From Flavobacteriaceae bacterium UBA3078 (GTDB lineage: Bacteria; Bacteroidota; Bacteroidia; Flavobacteriales; Flavobacteriaceae), in the NCBI GenBank assembly GCA_002366675.1, contig DFBO01000116.1, positions 1 to 8,800 on the forward strand: a stretch of 8,800 nucleotides of DNA, given 5' to 3'. How positions within the stretch are numbered: the first letter of the stretch is position 1; every line of letters begins with the position of its first letter. The position numbers and the translations under genes are program-made. The notes below the pieces were generated by a model. That model saw only the letters and a program-made list of their open reading frames with translations. It was not told where the DNA came from and did not search any database. Positions 1 to 8,659 of the stretch are shown piece after piece.

Positions 1-1901
1 GCATTATCCATAATATCCTGCACACATTCCGGATTTAACAACGTACTAATATCACCTAAATTTGATGTGTCCTTTTCGGCTATCTTACGTAAAATACGTC
101 TCATTATTTTTCCAGAACGTGTTTTTGGTAAACCTTCTGTAAATTGTATTTTTTCTAACTTAGCTATTGGTCCAATTCTATCTGCAATCAACTGGTTAAT
201 TTCTTTACGTAAGTTATCTTGATTTCTGCTTTCACCTGTATCTTTTAGTGTCACAAACCCATACAAGGCACTACCTTTAATATCGTGAGGAAAGCCAACA
301 ATAGCAGATTCTGCTACAGCAGGATGCTCGTTAATAGCATCTTCAATAGGAGCCGTTCCAAGGTTGTGTCCAGAGACAATAATCACATCGTCCACACGAC
401 CTGTAATTCTATAATAACCAACCTCATCGCGTAAGGCTCCATCACCTGTAAAATACATGTTTTCAAAAGCCGAGAAATAGGTGTCCTTATATCGTTGGTG
501 ATTGCCCCAAATAGTTCTAGCCATACTAGGCCAAGGAAATTTAATGCATAATCGACCTTCCACTTGATTACCTTGTAACTCCTCGCCTGTTTCATCCATC
601 AATGCTGGCTGAATACCAATAAAAGGAAGGGTAGCATACGTTGGTTTGGTAGGTGTAACAAAAGGAATAGGTGTAATCATAATACCTCCCGTTTCAGTTT
701 GCCACCACGTATCCACAATAGGACTTTTCTTTTTACCTACGTGGTCATTATACCAATGCCAAGCCTCTTCATTAATAGGCTCGCCTACGGAGCCTAATAC
801 TTTTAATGAAGACAAATCGTAGGCCTCAACCAATTCCGAACCTTGTTTTGCCAAGGCTCTAATGGCTGTTGGTGCAGTATAAAACTGATTCACTTTGTGC
901 TTTTGTACAATATCCCAAAAACGCCCAAAATCTGGATAATGTGGCACACCTTCAAACATTAATGTTGTAGCACCATTTGCCAAAGGACCATAAACAATAT
1001 AACTATGTCCTGTAATCCAACCAATATCTGCTGTACACCAATACACATCATTTTCTCGATACTGAAACACATTCTTAAAAGTATATGCTGTATAAACCAT
1101 ATAACCAGCTGTAGTATGTACCATGCCTTTTGGCTGCCCTGTAGAACCTGAAGTATATAAAATAAACAAAGGGTCTTCGGCATCCATTACTTCAGCTTTA
1201 CATTGGTCGGAAGCTTTATCTAATAAAGGTTGTAACCATAAATCACGACCTTCCTTCATAAAAACATCACTCTTTATTCGCTTAGCAACCAATACAGATT
1301 TTACACCAGGACAAGTCTCTAAGGCTTCGTCCACAATACCTTTTAAATCGATAGTTTTTGCTCCTCTATAAGAGCCATCTGCAGTAATTACCATATTACA
1401 ATCACAATCATTAATTCTGGTTGCTAATGCTTTAGCAGAAAACCCAGCAAACACAACCGAATGGATGGCTCCTATTCTAGCACATGCTAACACAGAAATA
1501 GCCAATTCAGGAATCATAGGCACATATATACAAACACGATCGCCTTTCTTAATACCTTGTTCTTTCAAAACATTGGCAAACTGATTCACACGATGATAAA
1601 GTTGCTTGTAAGTAATATGTACAGCAGCTTCATCTGGATTATTAGGCTCAAAAATTATGGCTGTTTTATTGCCTCTAGTAGCTAAATGCCTATCGATGCA
1701 ATTCTCTGTAATGTTTAATTGCGCTCCTTCAAACCATTTAACTTCTGGTTTTTTAAAATCCCAACTCAAGACGTTATCCCACTTTTTTCGCCAGAGAAAA
1801 TGCTCTTCTGCTACTTCTTCCCAAAAGTTTTCTGGTTCACGAATAGATTTTCTATACACTTGAAAATATTCTTCTAAATGTTTTATGTGATAATTACTCA
1901 T
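1..1901 (-). CDS. acs: Acetyl-CoA synthetase (acetate--CoA ligase, AMP-forming), 3' end cut by window edge
   Basis: Activates acetate to acetyl-CoA through an acetyl-AMP intermediate, in the cytoplasm. Reading from the ATG at 1901 gives 633 codons with no stop before the left edge. An ACAS_N-type N-terminal segment (about residues 6-62) precedes the adenylate-forming core. The P-loop-like motif YTSGSTGQPKG is at 249-259. DTWWQTETG follows, with W399/W400; the Trp here is the residue that limits the pocket to acetate in characterised Acs enzymes. TGD is at 485-487 and the hinge-side GRVDD at 501-505. The C-terminal PKTRSGK ends in K598, the catalytic Lys that is reversibly acetylated in Salmonella Acs. 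E. coli Acs has about 43 residues after this Lys and 35 are visible here, so probably fewer than ten are missing. The start is supported by the family N-terminus following directly. The gene is divergent from the DUF3857 operon. All motifs look intact; identification is secure. Confidence 0.97.
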   Translation of the reverse strand, partial: MSNYHIKHLEEYFQVYRKSIREPENFWEEVAEEHFLWRKKWDNVLSWDFKKPEVKWFEGAQLNITENCIDRHLATRGNKTAIIFEPNNPDEAAVHITYKQLYHRVNQFANVLKEQGIKKGDRVCIYVPMIPELAISVLACARIGAIHSVVFAGFSAKALATRINDCDCNMVITADGSYRGAKTIDLKGIVDEALETCPGVKSVLVAKRIKSDVFMKEGRDLWLQPLLDKASDQCKAEVMDAEDPLFILYTSGSTGQPKGMVHTTAGYMVYTAYTFKNVFQYRENDVYWCTADIGWITGHSYIVYGPLANGATTLMFEGVPHYPDFGRFWDIVQKHKVNQFYTAPTAIRALAKQGSELVEAYDLSSLKVLGSVGEPINEEAWHWYNDHVGKKKSPIVDTWWQTETGGIMITPIPFVTPTKPTYATLPFIGIQPALMDETGEELQGNQVEGRLCIKFPWPSMARTIWGNHQRYKDTYFSAFENMYFTGDGALRDEVGYYRITGRVDDVIIVSGHNLGTAPIEDAINEHPAVAESAIVGFPHDIKGSALYGFVTLKDTGESRNQDNLRKEINQLIADRIGPIAKLEKIQFTEGLPKTRSGKIMRRILRKIAEKDTSNLGDISTLLNPECVQDIMDN

Positions 1902-1921
1902 AGTATGTGTTTTATATAAAT

Positions 1922-1950
1922 CAGAATTAGAAAATGAAATAATGTACAAA
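1922..1950 (-). promoter_or_regulatory. Possible acs promoter (Bacteroidota type)
   Basis: On the minus strand TTTG (1947-1950) is followed after 17 bases by TAATTCTG (1922-1929), one mismatch from the Bacteroidota -7 element TAnnTTTG. The element ends 20 bases before the acs ATG. Such matches are easy to find in AT-rich DNA, so this is only a candidate. No clear ribosome binding site is seen before the ATG, as is usual in this phylum. Confidence 0.3.
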
Positions 1951-2043
1951 TCGCTCCTTTAAAAGTCTTCACGATTCATCGCAACAATTTACAAAGATTT
2001 TTTTTCAGTTTTAAATTTTTAATACCTGATTTAACAAAACTCA

Positions 2044-2071
2044 TTGTCTTAAAAATCGCAAACTATATTTC
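2044..2071 (+). promoter_or_regulatory. Possible promoter of the DUF3857 operon
   Basis: TTG (2044-2046), a 17-base spacer and TATATTTC (2064-2071) match the flavobacterial TTG / TAnnTTTG pattern with one mismatch at the last base. It would give a leader of about 50 bases before the ATG at 2128. A second weaker -7-like match, TATATTAG at 2102-2109, would leave a very short leader and has no clear upstream element. Low confidence because of the AT-rich background. Confidence 0.3.
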
Positions 2072-2127
2072 AAATTAACATATCGTTTTTATACAAATTT
2101 TTATATTAGCAGTATAAACACGATTAC

Positions 2128-4050
2128 ATGCTAAAATTTCGTCTCTCACTTATCCTTATATTAGTTACTACCTTACATTTAAAGGCTCAAAAAAACACAG
2201 AACCAAGCGATTCTGAAATTGCTTTAGCTAAAACAATTAAAGAGTCACATCCAGACGACAATGTCGCTCTTGAGAGTGAAGAATACCATATTTCATTTGA
2301 CTTTAATAAGAAAAGTCAGAAAGTAACTGTCTTAGAAAAAATAAATAAAAACCTCATCAATCTGGATTCTCGAGCTGATATACAAGCTTACTGTTATTAT
2401 GATGGTGAGTCTGAAATAGAATCATTTACAGTAAAATATAAAAACAATAAAGAAACTGGAGACCATGTTAATGATGAAGCTATTAAAAGTGACGATTTAT
2501 TTCATAATGATACTCGAGTAAAATATATTGATCTAGATTTTCCGTTAAAAGGATATAAATATTCTACTGAAACCATAAAAAAATATAAGGATATAAAATA
2601 TTTTACAAGTTTATATTTTAATGATATATATCCAACGCTTAAAAAAATAATTAAAGTTGAAATCCCCAATTGGTTAGAACTTGAATTTAAAGAAATGAAT
2701 TTTGATGGCTACAACATCACCAAAACAGTAGAGCAAAATCCTAAAAAGGATTCTAAAATACACACCTTTACTTTAGAGAATATACCAGCAATGTATAAAG
2801 ATGAAGGTTCTCCAGGACCATCATACATTTATCCACACCTCCTTATCTTAGCTAAATCTTATACATTTAATGGTACTAAAACGAATATTTTTGAATCTAC
2901 TCAAGATTTATACAATTGGTACAAAACTCTGGTTAATAGCCTAGAGAATGATAATTCTGAAATTAAAGATAAAGTCTTAGAGCTTACTAAAGATGCTAAA
3001 ACTGACGAAGAGAAAATTAAAAACATCTACTATTGGGTTCAAGATAATATTAGATACATTGCTTTCGAAGATGGCATTGCAGGATTTAAACCAGATGAAG
3101 CTTCCAACGTATTTAAAAAAAGATATGGAGACTGTAAAGGCATGGCAAACCTAACCAAACAAATGTTGCTCGAAGCTGGTTTTGATGCCAGACTAACATG
3201 GATTGGAACCAAGCGCATTGCTTACGACTACTCAACCCCAAACTTGTTGGTTGACAATCACATGATTTGTACTTTAATAAAAAATGGAAAATCTATCTAT
3301 CTGGATGGAACCGAGAAATTTAACGCATATACAGAATATGCAGATCGTATTCAAGGCAAGCAAGTCTTAATTGAAAATGGTGAAGAATACATATTAAAAA
3401 AAGTACCAGTTTCTGATGCTAGTTCGAATAAAGAAGTATATAATTATGTTTTATCCCTTGAAGATGGTTTGATTTATGGATTTGTAAACAAAACATTTCA
3501 AGGAGAGAGCCGGTCAAGTCTTCTGCAGTATTTAGACCAATTGAAAACTAATAAAAAAGAAGATTTCTTAATATGGTATCTAAATAAAGGAAATTCCAAT
3601 GTGAGTGTTATAGATATAAAAACTTCAGATTTATCTAATAGAGACGTGCCTGTAGACATCGATTATTATGTGTCCATAAAAAATGCTGTCTCTTCCTTTG
3701 ATGGCACGATATATATCGATTTAGATTTTGAGAAAGAACTAGCTGGTTATAATTTTGAAAAGAGACATACAGATTATATGTTCGATTATAAAAAACACCT
3801 TGTCTCTACAACTTCGTTAGGCGTTCCTTCTGGATACACTGTATCAGAATTACCAAAAGACATCAATGTTTCAAGTGATAATTACGATTTGTCGGTCACT
3901 TTTTCAAAACAAGGTAATGCCATTGTTTATAAAAAAGAATTTAAAATTAAAAACGCCATTGTTGAAACATCAGACTTCGAAGAATGGAACGCATATATAA
4001 AAGATTTACAAGCTATCTATAACGAGCAAATTATATTAACCAAAGAATAA
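2128..4050 (+). CDS. Exported DUF3857 / transglutaminase-like protein with intact catalytic triad
   Basis: A 640-residue envelope protein. Residues 1-20 form a signal peptide (basic MLKFR, hydrophobic core, likely cleavage after A20), with no further membrane segment, so it is probably periplasmic or surface-exposed. Residues about 50-250 look like the DUF3857 beta-rich domain. Residues about 290-400 are a transglutaminase-like core: a helical lead-in (KIKNIYYWVQDNIRY), then RYGDCKGMANL with C336, VDNHMIC with H378, and YLDGT with D393. This is the expected Cys-His-Asp order and spacing. Residues about 430-640 are a beta-rich C-terminal region of the kind found in this family. Members of this superfamily may be proteases, amidases or crosslinking enzymes; the substrate here is unknown. 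It is the first gene of an operon, 11 bases before a paralogue. No frameshift or truncation is seen. The family call is firm, the biochemical activity is not. Confidence 0.9.
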   Translation: MLKFRLSLILILVTTLHLKAQKNTEPSDSEIALAKTIKESHPDDNVALESEEYHISFDFNKKSQKVTVLEKINKNLINLDSRADIQAYCYYDGESEIESFTVKYKNNKETGDHVNDEAIKSDDLFHNDTRVKYIDLDFPLKGYKYSTETIKKYKDIKYFTSLYFNDIYPTLKKIIKVEIPNWLELEFKEMNFDGYNITKTVEQNPKKDSKIHTFTLENIPAMYKDEGSPGPSYIYPHLLILAKSYTFNGTKTNIFESTQDLYNWYKTLVNSLENDNSEIKDKVLELTKDAKTDEEKIKNIYYWVQDNIRYIAFEDGIAGFKPDEASNVFKKRYGDCKGMANLTKQMLLEAGFDARLTWIGTKRIAYDYSTPNLLVDNHMICTLIKNGKSIYLDGTEKFNAYTEYADRIQGKQVLIENGEEYILKKVPVSDASSNKEVYNYVLSLEDGLIYGFVNKTFQGESRSSLLQYLDQLKTNKKEDFLIWYLNKGNSNVSVIDIKTSDLSNRDVPVDIDYYVSIKNAVSSFDGTIYIDLDFEKELAGYNFEKRHTDYMFDYKKHLVSTTSLGVPSGYTVSELPKDINVSSDNYDLSVTFSKQGNAIVYKKEFKIKNAIVETSDFEEWNAYIKDLQAIYNEQIILTKE

Positions 4051-4061
4051 CATCTCATTTA

Positions 4062-6224
4062 ATGAAACATACATTCCTTATTGCCTTAACACTTCTATTT
4101 ACATCATTATCATCTGCTCAGACACAAGACGAAAAAGACGCTTTAGAGTTTTTCTGGGGAGAACAAGATGCTTATAAAACCATGGTTGATATTCCTGAAA
4201 AATGGTCTAACGAATCGGCTGTTATTATTTACAAAAATGAAAATTACGATTTTCATAAATTTGGAAAGAATGTCACTTACAAAACATCTGTTCGCAAACG
4301 AATAAAGTTATTAGATAAGGCTGCTGTTGAAGAATTCTCTGAATTTACATACACAAAACGTTTTCGTTCCTCTAAAGGATTATCGTTAGGAACACGTGGA
4401 AATAACATTATTGGAGTAAAAATTATCAAACCAGACGGTTCAGAAAAAATTATTGACATCCATAAAGATGCTGTAGAAGTAGATGGAGAAACCAAGATAG
4501 CTATTGCAAATCTTGAGGTTGGAGACATTATTGATTATTATTCTTATAGTATCGAACCTTTTAAATCTACGTATGCCTTCGGTTTCGACCCTGTTGAAAA
4601 AACATTAGGTGAAGAATATCCTATTTTGGATTACAAACTATTTTTTGAAACTGAAAACGACTTCTTTATAAATTTCAATTCCTTTAACAATGCTCCAGAA
4701 TTAATTGAAATCCCTACAGAGAAGAAAAATATGAGGCGTTACGAGCTAACAGCTCAGAATATAGAAAAACACAAATATGAACGTTGGTTTTTCCCATTAG
4801 TTGAACTTCCAGCATACAAGTTTCAAGTATATTTTGCTAGGTCTGGAAAATTTGAAAACCGAGCAGAAGCCTTTTTACCTGAAAAAGAAGATGTCATCAA
4901 AAAAACGGTTTCAAATGAAGATATTCTTGAATTTTATGACAACGTAAATCCTTATGGCGATTTAAAACATGAAGAACGCTTTTTAAAGAAAAAAACGTTT
5001 GCCAATGATGCTGAAAAAGCAATCGCTATCTTCTATTTCATGAGGCATTATTATCTTACTCGCTTTTTAGAAGCTTATATTGCTAAAGATGCAGAAATAA
5101 GCACCTATCCATTTGGAGCCTATAATGACGATGCTCGTGTGTTTAATGAGGACGTAAATTTTATGCGTCATTTTATAGCCATCATGAAAGACAATAAAAT
5201 TAAATGCGATTTAATAATTGCAAAAAAACGTTACGATGGTTCTCTAGATGATTTACTGATTCAAAAGAATTTAAACATGGTAATTAAAACCCAAACCACT
5301 CCTCCTGTTTACATCAACTCTTTTGGTCCACATACAACCGTAAATAATTTCGATCCTCTCTTAGAAGGTGTAGATGCTTACTTACTATCTGCTACTAAAT
5401 GGAAGTATGACAATATAAAACGTATTACCATACCAACTACTAGTTTCGAAACCAATCAAACTAATAAGGATATATCTATTGATTTATCAGACGATTTTAA
5501 AAGTATTTCTGTCTCTAGTGTGATTAGTTATACAGGACATAAAAAACAGGATCAGCAATATGAAAGATTTATTTATAAGGATTATGTAGATGAAGATTAT
5601 AAGAAATTTGAAACTGAATCGTTTGTGGACTTGGTAAAGAAAAGCAAACAAGATAGTTATAGGCAACAATTTAATGCTGTAATAGACAAGTTAAGAGAAA
5701 AACAAGAGGAAACTTTTAAAAACAGCGTAAAAAGCGAATTTGACATAACTACAATTGAAGATTACAAGTATACAATTAACGAAACTGGTCGCTTTAATTT
5801 TGAAACCCCATTCTCCTTTACAGAAGAATACACGATAAAAGATGAATTGATAAAAAGAGCAGGTCCTAATTATATCATGGAAATAGGAAAATTTATTGGT
5901 GGGCAAATAGATTTATCTCTCGCAGAAAGAGACAGAGTTGAAAACATTTACATGGGATATCCTAGAAGTTACAATTATCAAATAAGCTTAAACATTCCTG
6001 AAGGTTACTCGGTTTCTGGATTAGACAAACTTAACAAGTCAATAGATAATAAAACTGGTGCTTTTACTAGTACTGCTGTTTTAGAAGGAAATACGCTTAC
6101 AATAAACACAACCAAACAATACAAAAACAATTACGAATCAAATAAAGATTGGTCATTAATGATGAATTTTCTTAATGAAGCTCAACAATTTACAAACGAA
6201 AAAATATTATTAAAGAAAGGCTAA
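4062..6224 (+). CDS. Exported DUF3857 protein with degenerate transglutaminase-like domain
   Basis: A 720-residue paralogue of the upstream gene. The signal peptide covers residues 1-19 (MKHTF, hydrophobic core, ending SSA before Q20). Residues about 55-260 are the DUF3857 region, including the typical ANLEVGDIIDYYSY segment. Residues about 315-440 align with the transglutaminase core (AEKAIAIFYFMRHYY, then NFMRHFIAIMKDNKIKCDL). By my hand alignment the catalytic Cys, His and Asp are replaced by D364, N405 (in NLNMVIK) and N419 (in VYINSFG), so the enzyme is probably inactive. The C-terminus is beta-rich. The last residues (NEKILLKKG) resemble the end of the upstream protein (NEQIILTKE), supporting common descent. 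The 11-base gap and the terminator just after the stop indicate co-transcription. It may be a binding or structural partner of the active protein; that role is inferred. Confidence 0.88.
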   Translation: MKHTFLIALTLLFTSLSSAQTQDEKDALEFFWGEQDAYKTMVDIPEKWSNESAVIIYKNENYDFHKFGKNVTYKTSVRKRIKLLDKAAVEEFSEFTYTKRFRSSKGLSLGTRGNNIIGVKIIKPDGSEKIIDIHKDAVEVDGETKIAIANLEVGDIIDYYSYSIEPFKSTYAFGFDPVEKTLGEEYPILDYKLFFETENDFFINFNSFNNAPELIEIPTEKKNMRRYELTAQNIEKHKYERWFFPLVELPAYKFQVYFARSGKFENRAEAFLPEKEDVIKKTVSNEDILEFYDNVNPYGDLKHEERFLKKKTFANDAEKAIAIFYFMRHYYLTRFLEAYIAKDAEISTYPFGAYNDDARVFNEDVNFMRHFIAIMKDNKIKCDLIIAKKRYDGSLDDLLIQKNLNMVIKTQTTPPVYINSFGPHTTVNNFDPLLEGVDAYLLSATKWKYDNIKRITIPTTSFETNQTNKDISIDLSDDFKSISVSSVISYTGHKKQDQQYERFIYKDYVDEDYKKFETESFVDLVKKSKQDSYRQQFNAVIDKLREKQEETFKNSVKSEFDITTIEDYKYTINETGRFNFETPFSFTEEYTIKDELIKRAGPNYIMEIGKFIGGQIDLSLAERDRVENIYMGYPRSYNYQISLNIPEGYSVSGLDKLNKSIDNKTGAFTSTAVLEGNTLTINTTKQYKNNYESNKDWSLMMNFLNEAQQFTNEKILLKKG

Positions 6225-6244
6225 ATTAATAGTTTAAAAGTTAT

Positions 6245-6274
6245 AAAAAACCACAGTTAATCTGTGGTTTTTTT
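6245..6274 (+). terminator. Rho-independent terminator of the DUF3857 operon, probably bidirectional
   Basis: A 12-base-pair perfect stem (6245-6256 with 6262-6273) with a 5-base loop, core CCACAG/CTGTGG, followed by a T run to 6274. It starts 20 bases after the stop of the second DUF3857 gene. Because the stem opens with an A run, the other strand also has a hairpin followed by T residues, so it could also end transcription of the convergent minus-strand gene whose stop is at 6419. Confidence 0.9.
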
Positions 6275-6418
6275 ATGATTCACACGCAATTTATAAGCTT
6301 TAATTTCTTTAACTACTCTTGGAGCCATTATCAAGGTTGCAGTCATAGTTGATCAAGTTGTTGCATTGTTATAAAAATAGTAAAGTGTTAAGATTTTAAT
6401 ATGACTAAAAGTAATCAC

Positions 6419-8047
6419 TTATCGTTTTTTGTTACGCTTCTTTTTCTTTTTATTCGTTTTAAGCAAAGATTGTAATCCTTTAGCTGGAATTATAAGTTTT
6501 ACTCCATCTAAAATTCCAGCGACTATATATTGAAATGGCGATCTATAAATATTCCTCTGTGTTGAATAAGTTGCAGTTTGATATCCTTTATCTTCAGATA
6601 AATTGTTGTGCTTTATTGCAGCGTTTGCAATAGATGATATAAATCCTTTCTTATGTTTTGTGCCATCATCTTCTTCACTAATAACGGTTAGGTATAGATT
6701 TTCATAATCCATAACAAGACTGTTTTGCGATTGGTGAAAATTTGCATCCATAAAATACTCAAAATGAGACATTCTGCCCTCATTAATTTCCACTCCTAAT
6801 AGTGGAACCAAACTTTCACTAAATGCAGTCATATCCATTTGCCCTACCTTTGTATGAAGCTTAAAAGCATCTTTGTTATAAGGGATTGATAAATTAATAG
6901 TCATATCAGCTGCATCATTAATTCTAGCTTTAAAATCAGCCTCTAATGTTTCAAATACCTTTTTCCGTTCTGGAAAAGTTGAAAACTTGATAATACAACC
7001 ATTTATATCATTGATTTTAATATAACCTGTAGTGTGCTTATTAGCACTTAATTCGCCATATATAATGTTAGTGTTGGTTATATTAATGGAATCAAGGTCT
7101 ATATTAGTTGGAATTTTATCAACCATTCCTTTAAACATTGGCTTCTTAACTTCTGGTGGTCGTTTAAGATTTTTATTACGATTCAAACTTAAATTTAGTC
7201 CGTCTATTTCCATTTTGTTGGCATCAATATCTAAATTGGTCCAGAAACTGCTAGATAAATTCATACCTGAGATCCTTAACTTCTTTATCTCAAATTCAAT
7301 GACGTCGTCTTGGACACCTCTAGCTTCACTAATAGCTACCCAGTTTTCATCATACTCTATAGCCAAGCCATTAAGAAGCAATTCTTTTTCGGCTATGGAA
7401 TATTTTAAATGTCCAAAATTAGCCTTTGTATAATCGTTTAACTGATAAAAAGCACTGTCAATATTTATTTCTAAACCTCCTAATTTAAATGGAATTATAT
7501 CTGTTAGGATTAAAGAATCTGTTTCAATTTCACTGGCTAATAAATTAAGACTATGAATCTCTCCTTTAAGAATGCTATCATTTTCTTTTACAACTATAGA
7601 CCCATTTTTAATTTGAAACTTATCCAAATCTGCTCTGGATAAGATGTCATTAAAAAAATTCTGGAATGTTTGTCCTTTTGTTTTCTTAGTAGAATCTGGT
7701 AGAATGTTAACCCTAAAAACAGGCTCTACAAATAACAATTCGTCAATACTTAATGATTTACTTAACAAGAATTTACGCCATAAAAAACCATTAAGCTTTG
7801 CATAATCAACTGTTCCGTTGACGATAGTTCCCTTTTTATTATTAATAGGTGTAATTTTTACTTTATCAAGGGTTATGCCCTTAAAAAAACTATGAAGATC
7901 AAAGCTTTCATAAGTAATATCATAAGCTCTTGTTGGGTTACTATTAATTAATGAATCGAATTGTTGTTCAAGATACCATACACCAAGTTTTGAAAGACCA
8001 AAAAGAATGGCTAAAACAATTAAAGATATTTTTAGTGATTTTTTCAT
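6419..8047 (-). CDS. Membrane-anchored AsmA/DUF748-like protein with polybasic C-terminus
   Basis: A 542-residue protein that starts with MKKSLK and one hydrophobic segment (about residues 5-25), consistent with an uncleaved N-terminal inner-membrane anchor and a periplasmic body. The rest is beta-rich, with repeating short strands such as FFKGITLDKVKITP and SLSIDELLFVEPVFRVNI. This resembles AsmA/DUF748-type proteins, whose beta-groove repeats are linked to envelope lipid transport or homeostasis. No enzymatic motif is seen. The C-terminal 13 residues (530-542) contain ten Lys/Arg. The gene converges on the DUF3857 operon and lies back to back with a decayed gene at 8209. The ATG at 8047 directly precedes the membrane anchor, so the start is well placed. 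The AsmA-like call rests on fold-like sequence character rather than a diagnostic motif; it could equally be called a conserved hypothetical membrane protein. Confidence 0.75.
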   Translation of the reverse strand: MKKSLKISLIVLAILFGLSKLGVWYLEQQFDSLINSNPTRAYDITYESFDLHSFFKGITLDKVKITPINNKKGTIVNGTVDYAKLNGFLWRKFLLSKSLSIDELLFVEPVFRVNILPDSTKKTKGQTFQNFFNDILSRADLDKFQIKNGSIVVKENDSILKGEIHSLNLLASEIETDSLILTDIIPFKLGGLEINIDSAFYQLNDYTKANFGHLKYSIAEKELLLNGLAIEYDENWVAISEARGVQDDVIEFEIKKLRISGMNLSSSFWTNLDIDANKMEIDGLNLSLNRNKNLKRPPEVKKPMFKGMVDKIPTNIDLDSINITNTNIIYGELSANKHTTGYIKINDINGCIIKFSTFPERKKVFETLEADFKARINDAADMTINLSIPYNKDAFKLHTKVGQMDMTAFSESLVPLLGVEINEGRMSHFEYFMDANFHQSQNSLVMDYENLYLTVISEEDDGTKHKKGFISSIANAAIKHNNLSEDKGYQTATYSTQRNIYRSPFQYIVAGILDGVKLIIPAKGLQSLLKTNKKKKKRNKKR

Positions 8048-8208
8048 AGTAAATTAATTAAGATATCTTTTTTTAAGTTAATAATGAAACATAATAGAGT
8101 GTGAAATTAGGATTAAAAGCATTTGAACTAGAAAAACATAAATCAAATTGAAATGTATAACATTTAAATTAATTTTTATACATTGTTTAGTAAATGATAC
8201 TTCCATAT

Positions 8209-8649
8209 ATGAAGAACTACTTATTTCTTTTAATTATACTATTCTCACCTTTAGCCAAGAAATAAATCATTCTAAAACTACAAACCAAATAATCTTTAAT
8301 CCAGAAGTTTTATTAGGTGTCACTGGTGAATCTAATTCAAGTTTTCCAGACCATAAATTATAGAAACAACTTATTCTAAGTTTAAGTTGAGATCATACAA
8401 ACAATCCTCAAGATTGGGCACGAGTTCTAAATGGACCACGAACTGGTATTGGTTTAGGTTATACAAATTTTGGAAATTTAAGAAGCCACTAATGAACAAC
8501 CAAAATCTAATATTTATTTAGGTGTGTTCATTAATGCCAATCTTGGTCAAGCAGATTTTAATGAAATAATCTTAGGGTATATTTATCGTTTAAATTTTAA
8601 AAACAAAGATCATCAATACGTTTTAATTGATTGTTTATTAGGTAATTAA
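8209..8649 (+). pseudogene. Decayed PagL-like lipid A deacylase (acyloxyacyl hydrolase) remnant
   Basis: Intact members are outer-membrane beta barrels that remove an acyl chain from lipid A. An ATG at 8209 opens a signal peptide (MKNYLFLLIILFSPL) that stops at 8263. A frameshift near 8240-8258 moves the homology to the next frame: SQEINHS, then FNPEVLLGVTGESNSSFPDHKL. An in-frame TAG at 8361 and TGA at 8388 interrupt it before NNPQDWARVLNGPRTGIGLGYTNFGN, and TAA at 8490 closes that frame. A third stretch, frame 8482-8649, has no ATG and reads NIYLGVFINANLGQADF then GYIYRLNF, resembling the C-terminal barrel strands of the same family as I recall them. The middle of the barrel, including the catalytic His-x-Ser region, is absent: about 147 codons remain of a protein usually well over 300. 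The pseudogene status is strong; the family name rests on remembered motifs. Confidence 0.75.
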
Positions 8650-8659
8650 CAATATTCAC

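Noticed and set aside
383..595. Open frame of 70 codons on the minus strand
   Set aside because: It lies inside acs on the same strand in another frame; the acs frame there reads as a conserved adenylate-forming enzyme.
959..1183. Open frame of 74 codons on the minus strand
   Set aside because: Out-of-frame shadow of the acs region that carries the YTSGSTG motif.
1123..1371. Plus-strand open frames within acs (1123-1371 and 1657-1863)
   Set aside because: Antisense to well-conserved acs coding sequence, with no recognisable product.
4277..5906. Minus-strand open frames inside the second DUF3857 gene (4277-4528, 5487-5669, 5691-5906)
   Set aside because: Antisense shadows of a continuous 720-residue coding frame; compositions look like reverse-strand translation.
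7032..7433. Plus-strand open frame of 133 codons
   Set aside because: Antisense to the AsmA-like gene; no signal peptide, domain or motif, and the minus frame is continuous over 542 codons.
8148..8363. Open frame of 71 codons read as a complete small protein
   Set aside because: Its first third is out of frame with the real signal peptide at 8209; only the part from about 8250 carries homology, so it is a chance fusion within the pseudogene.
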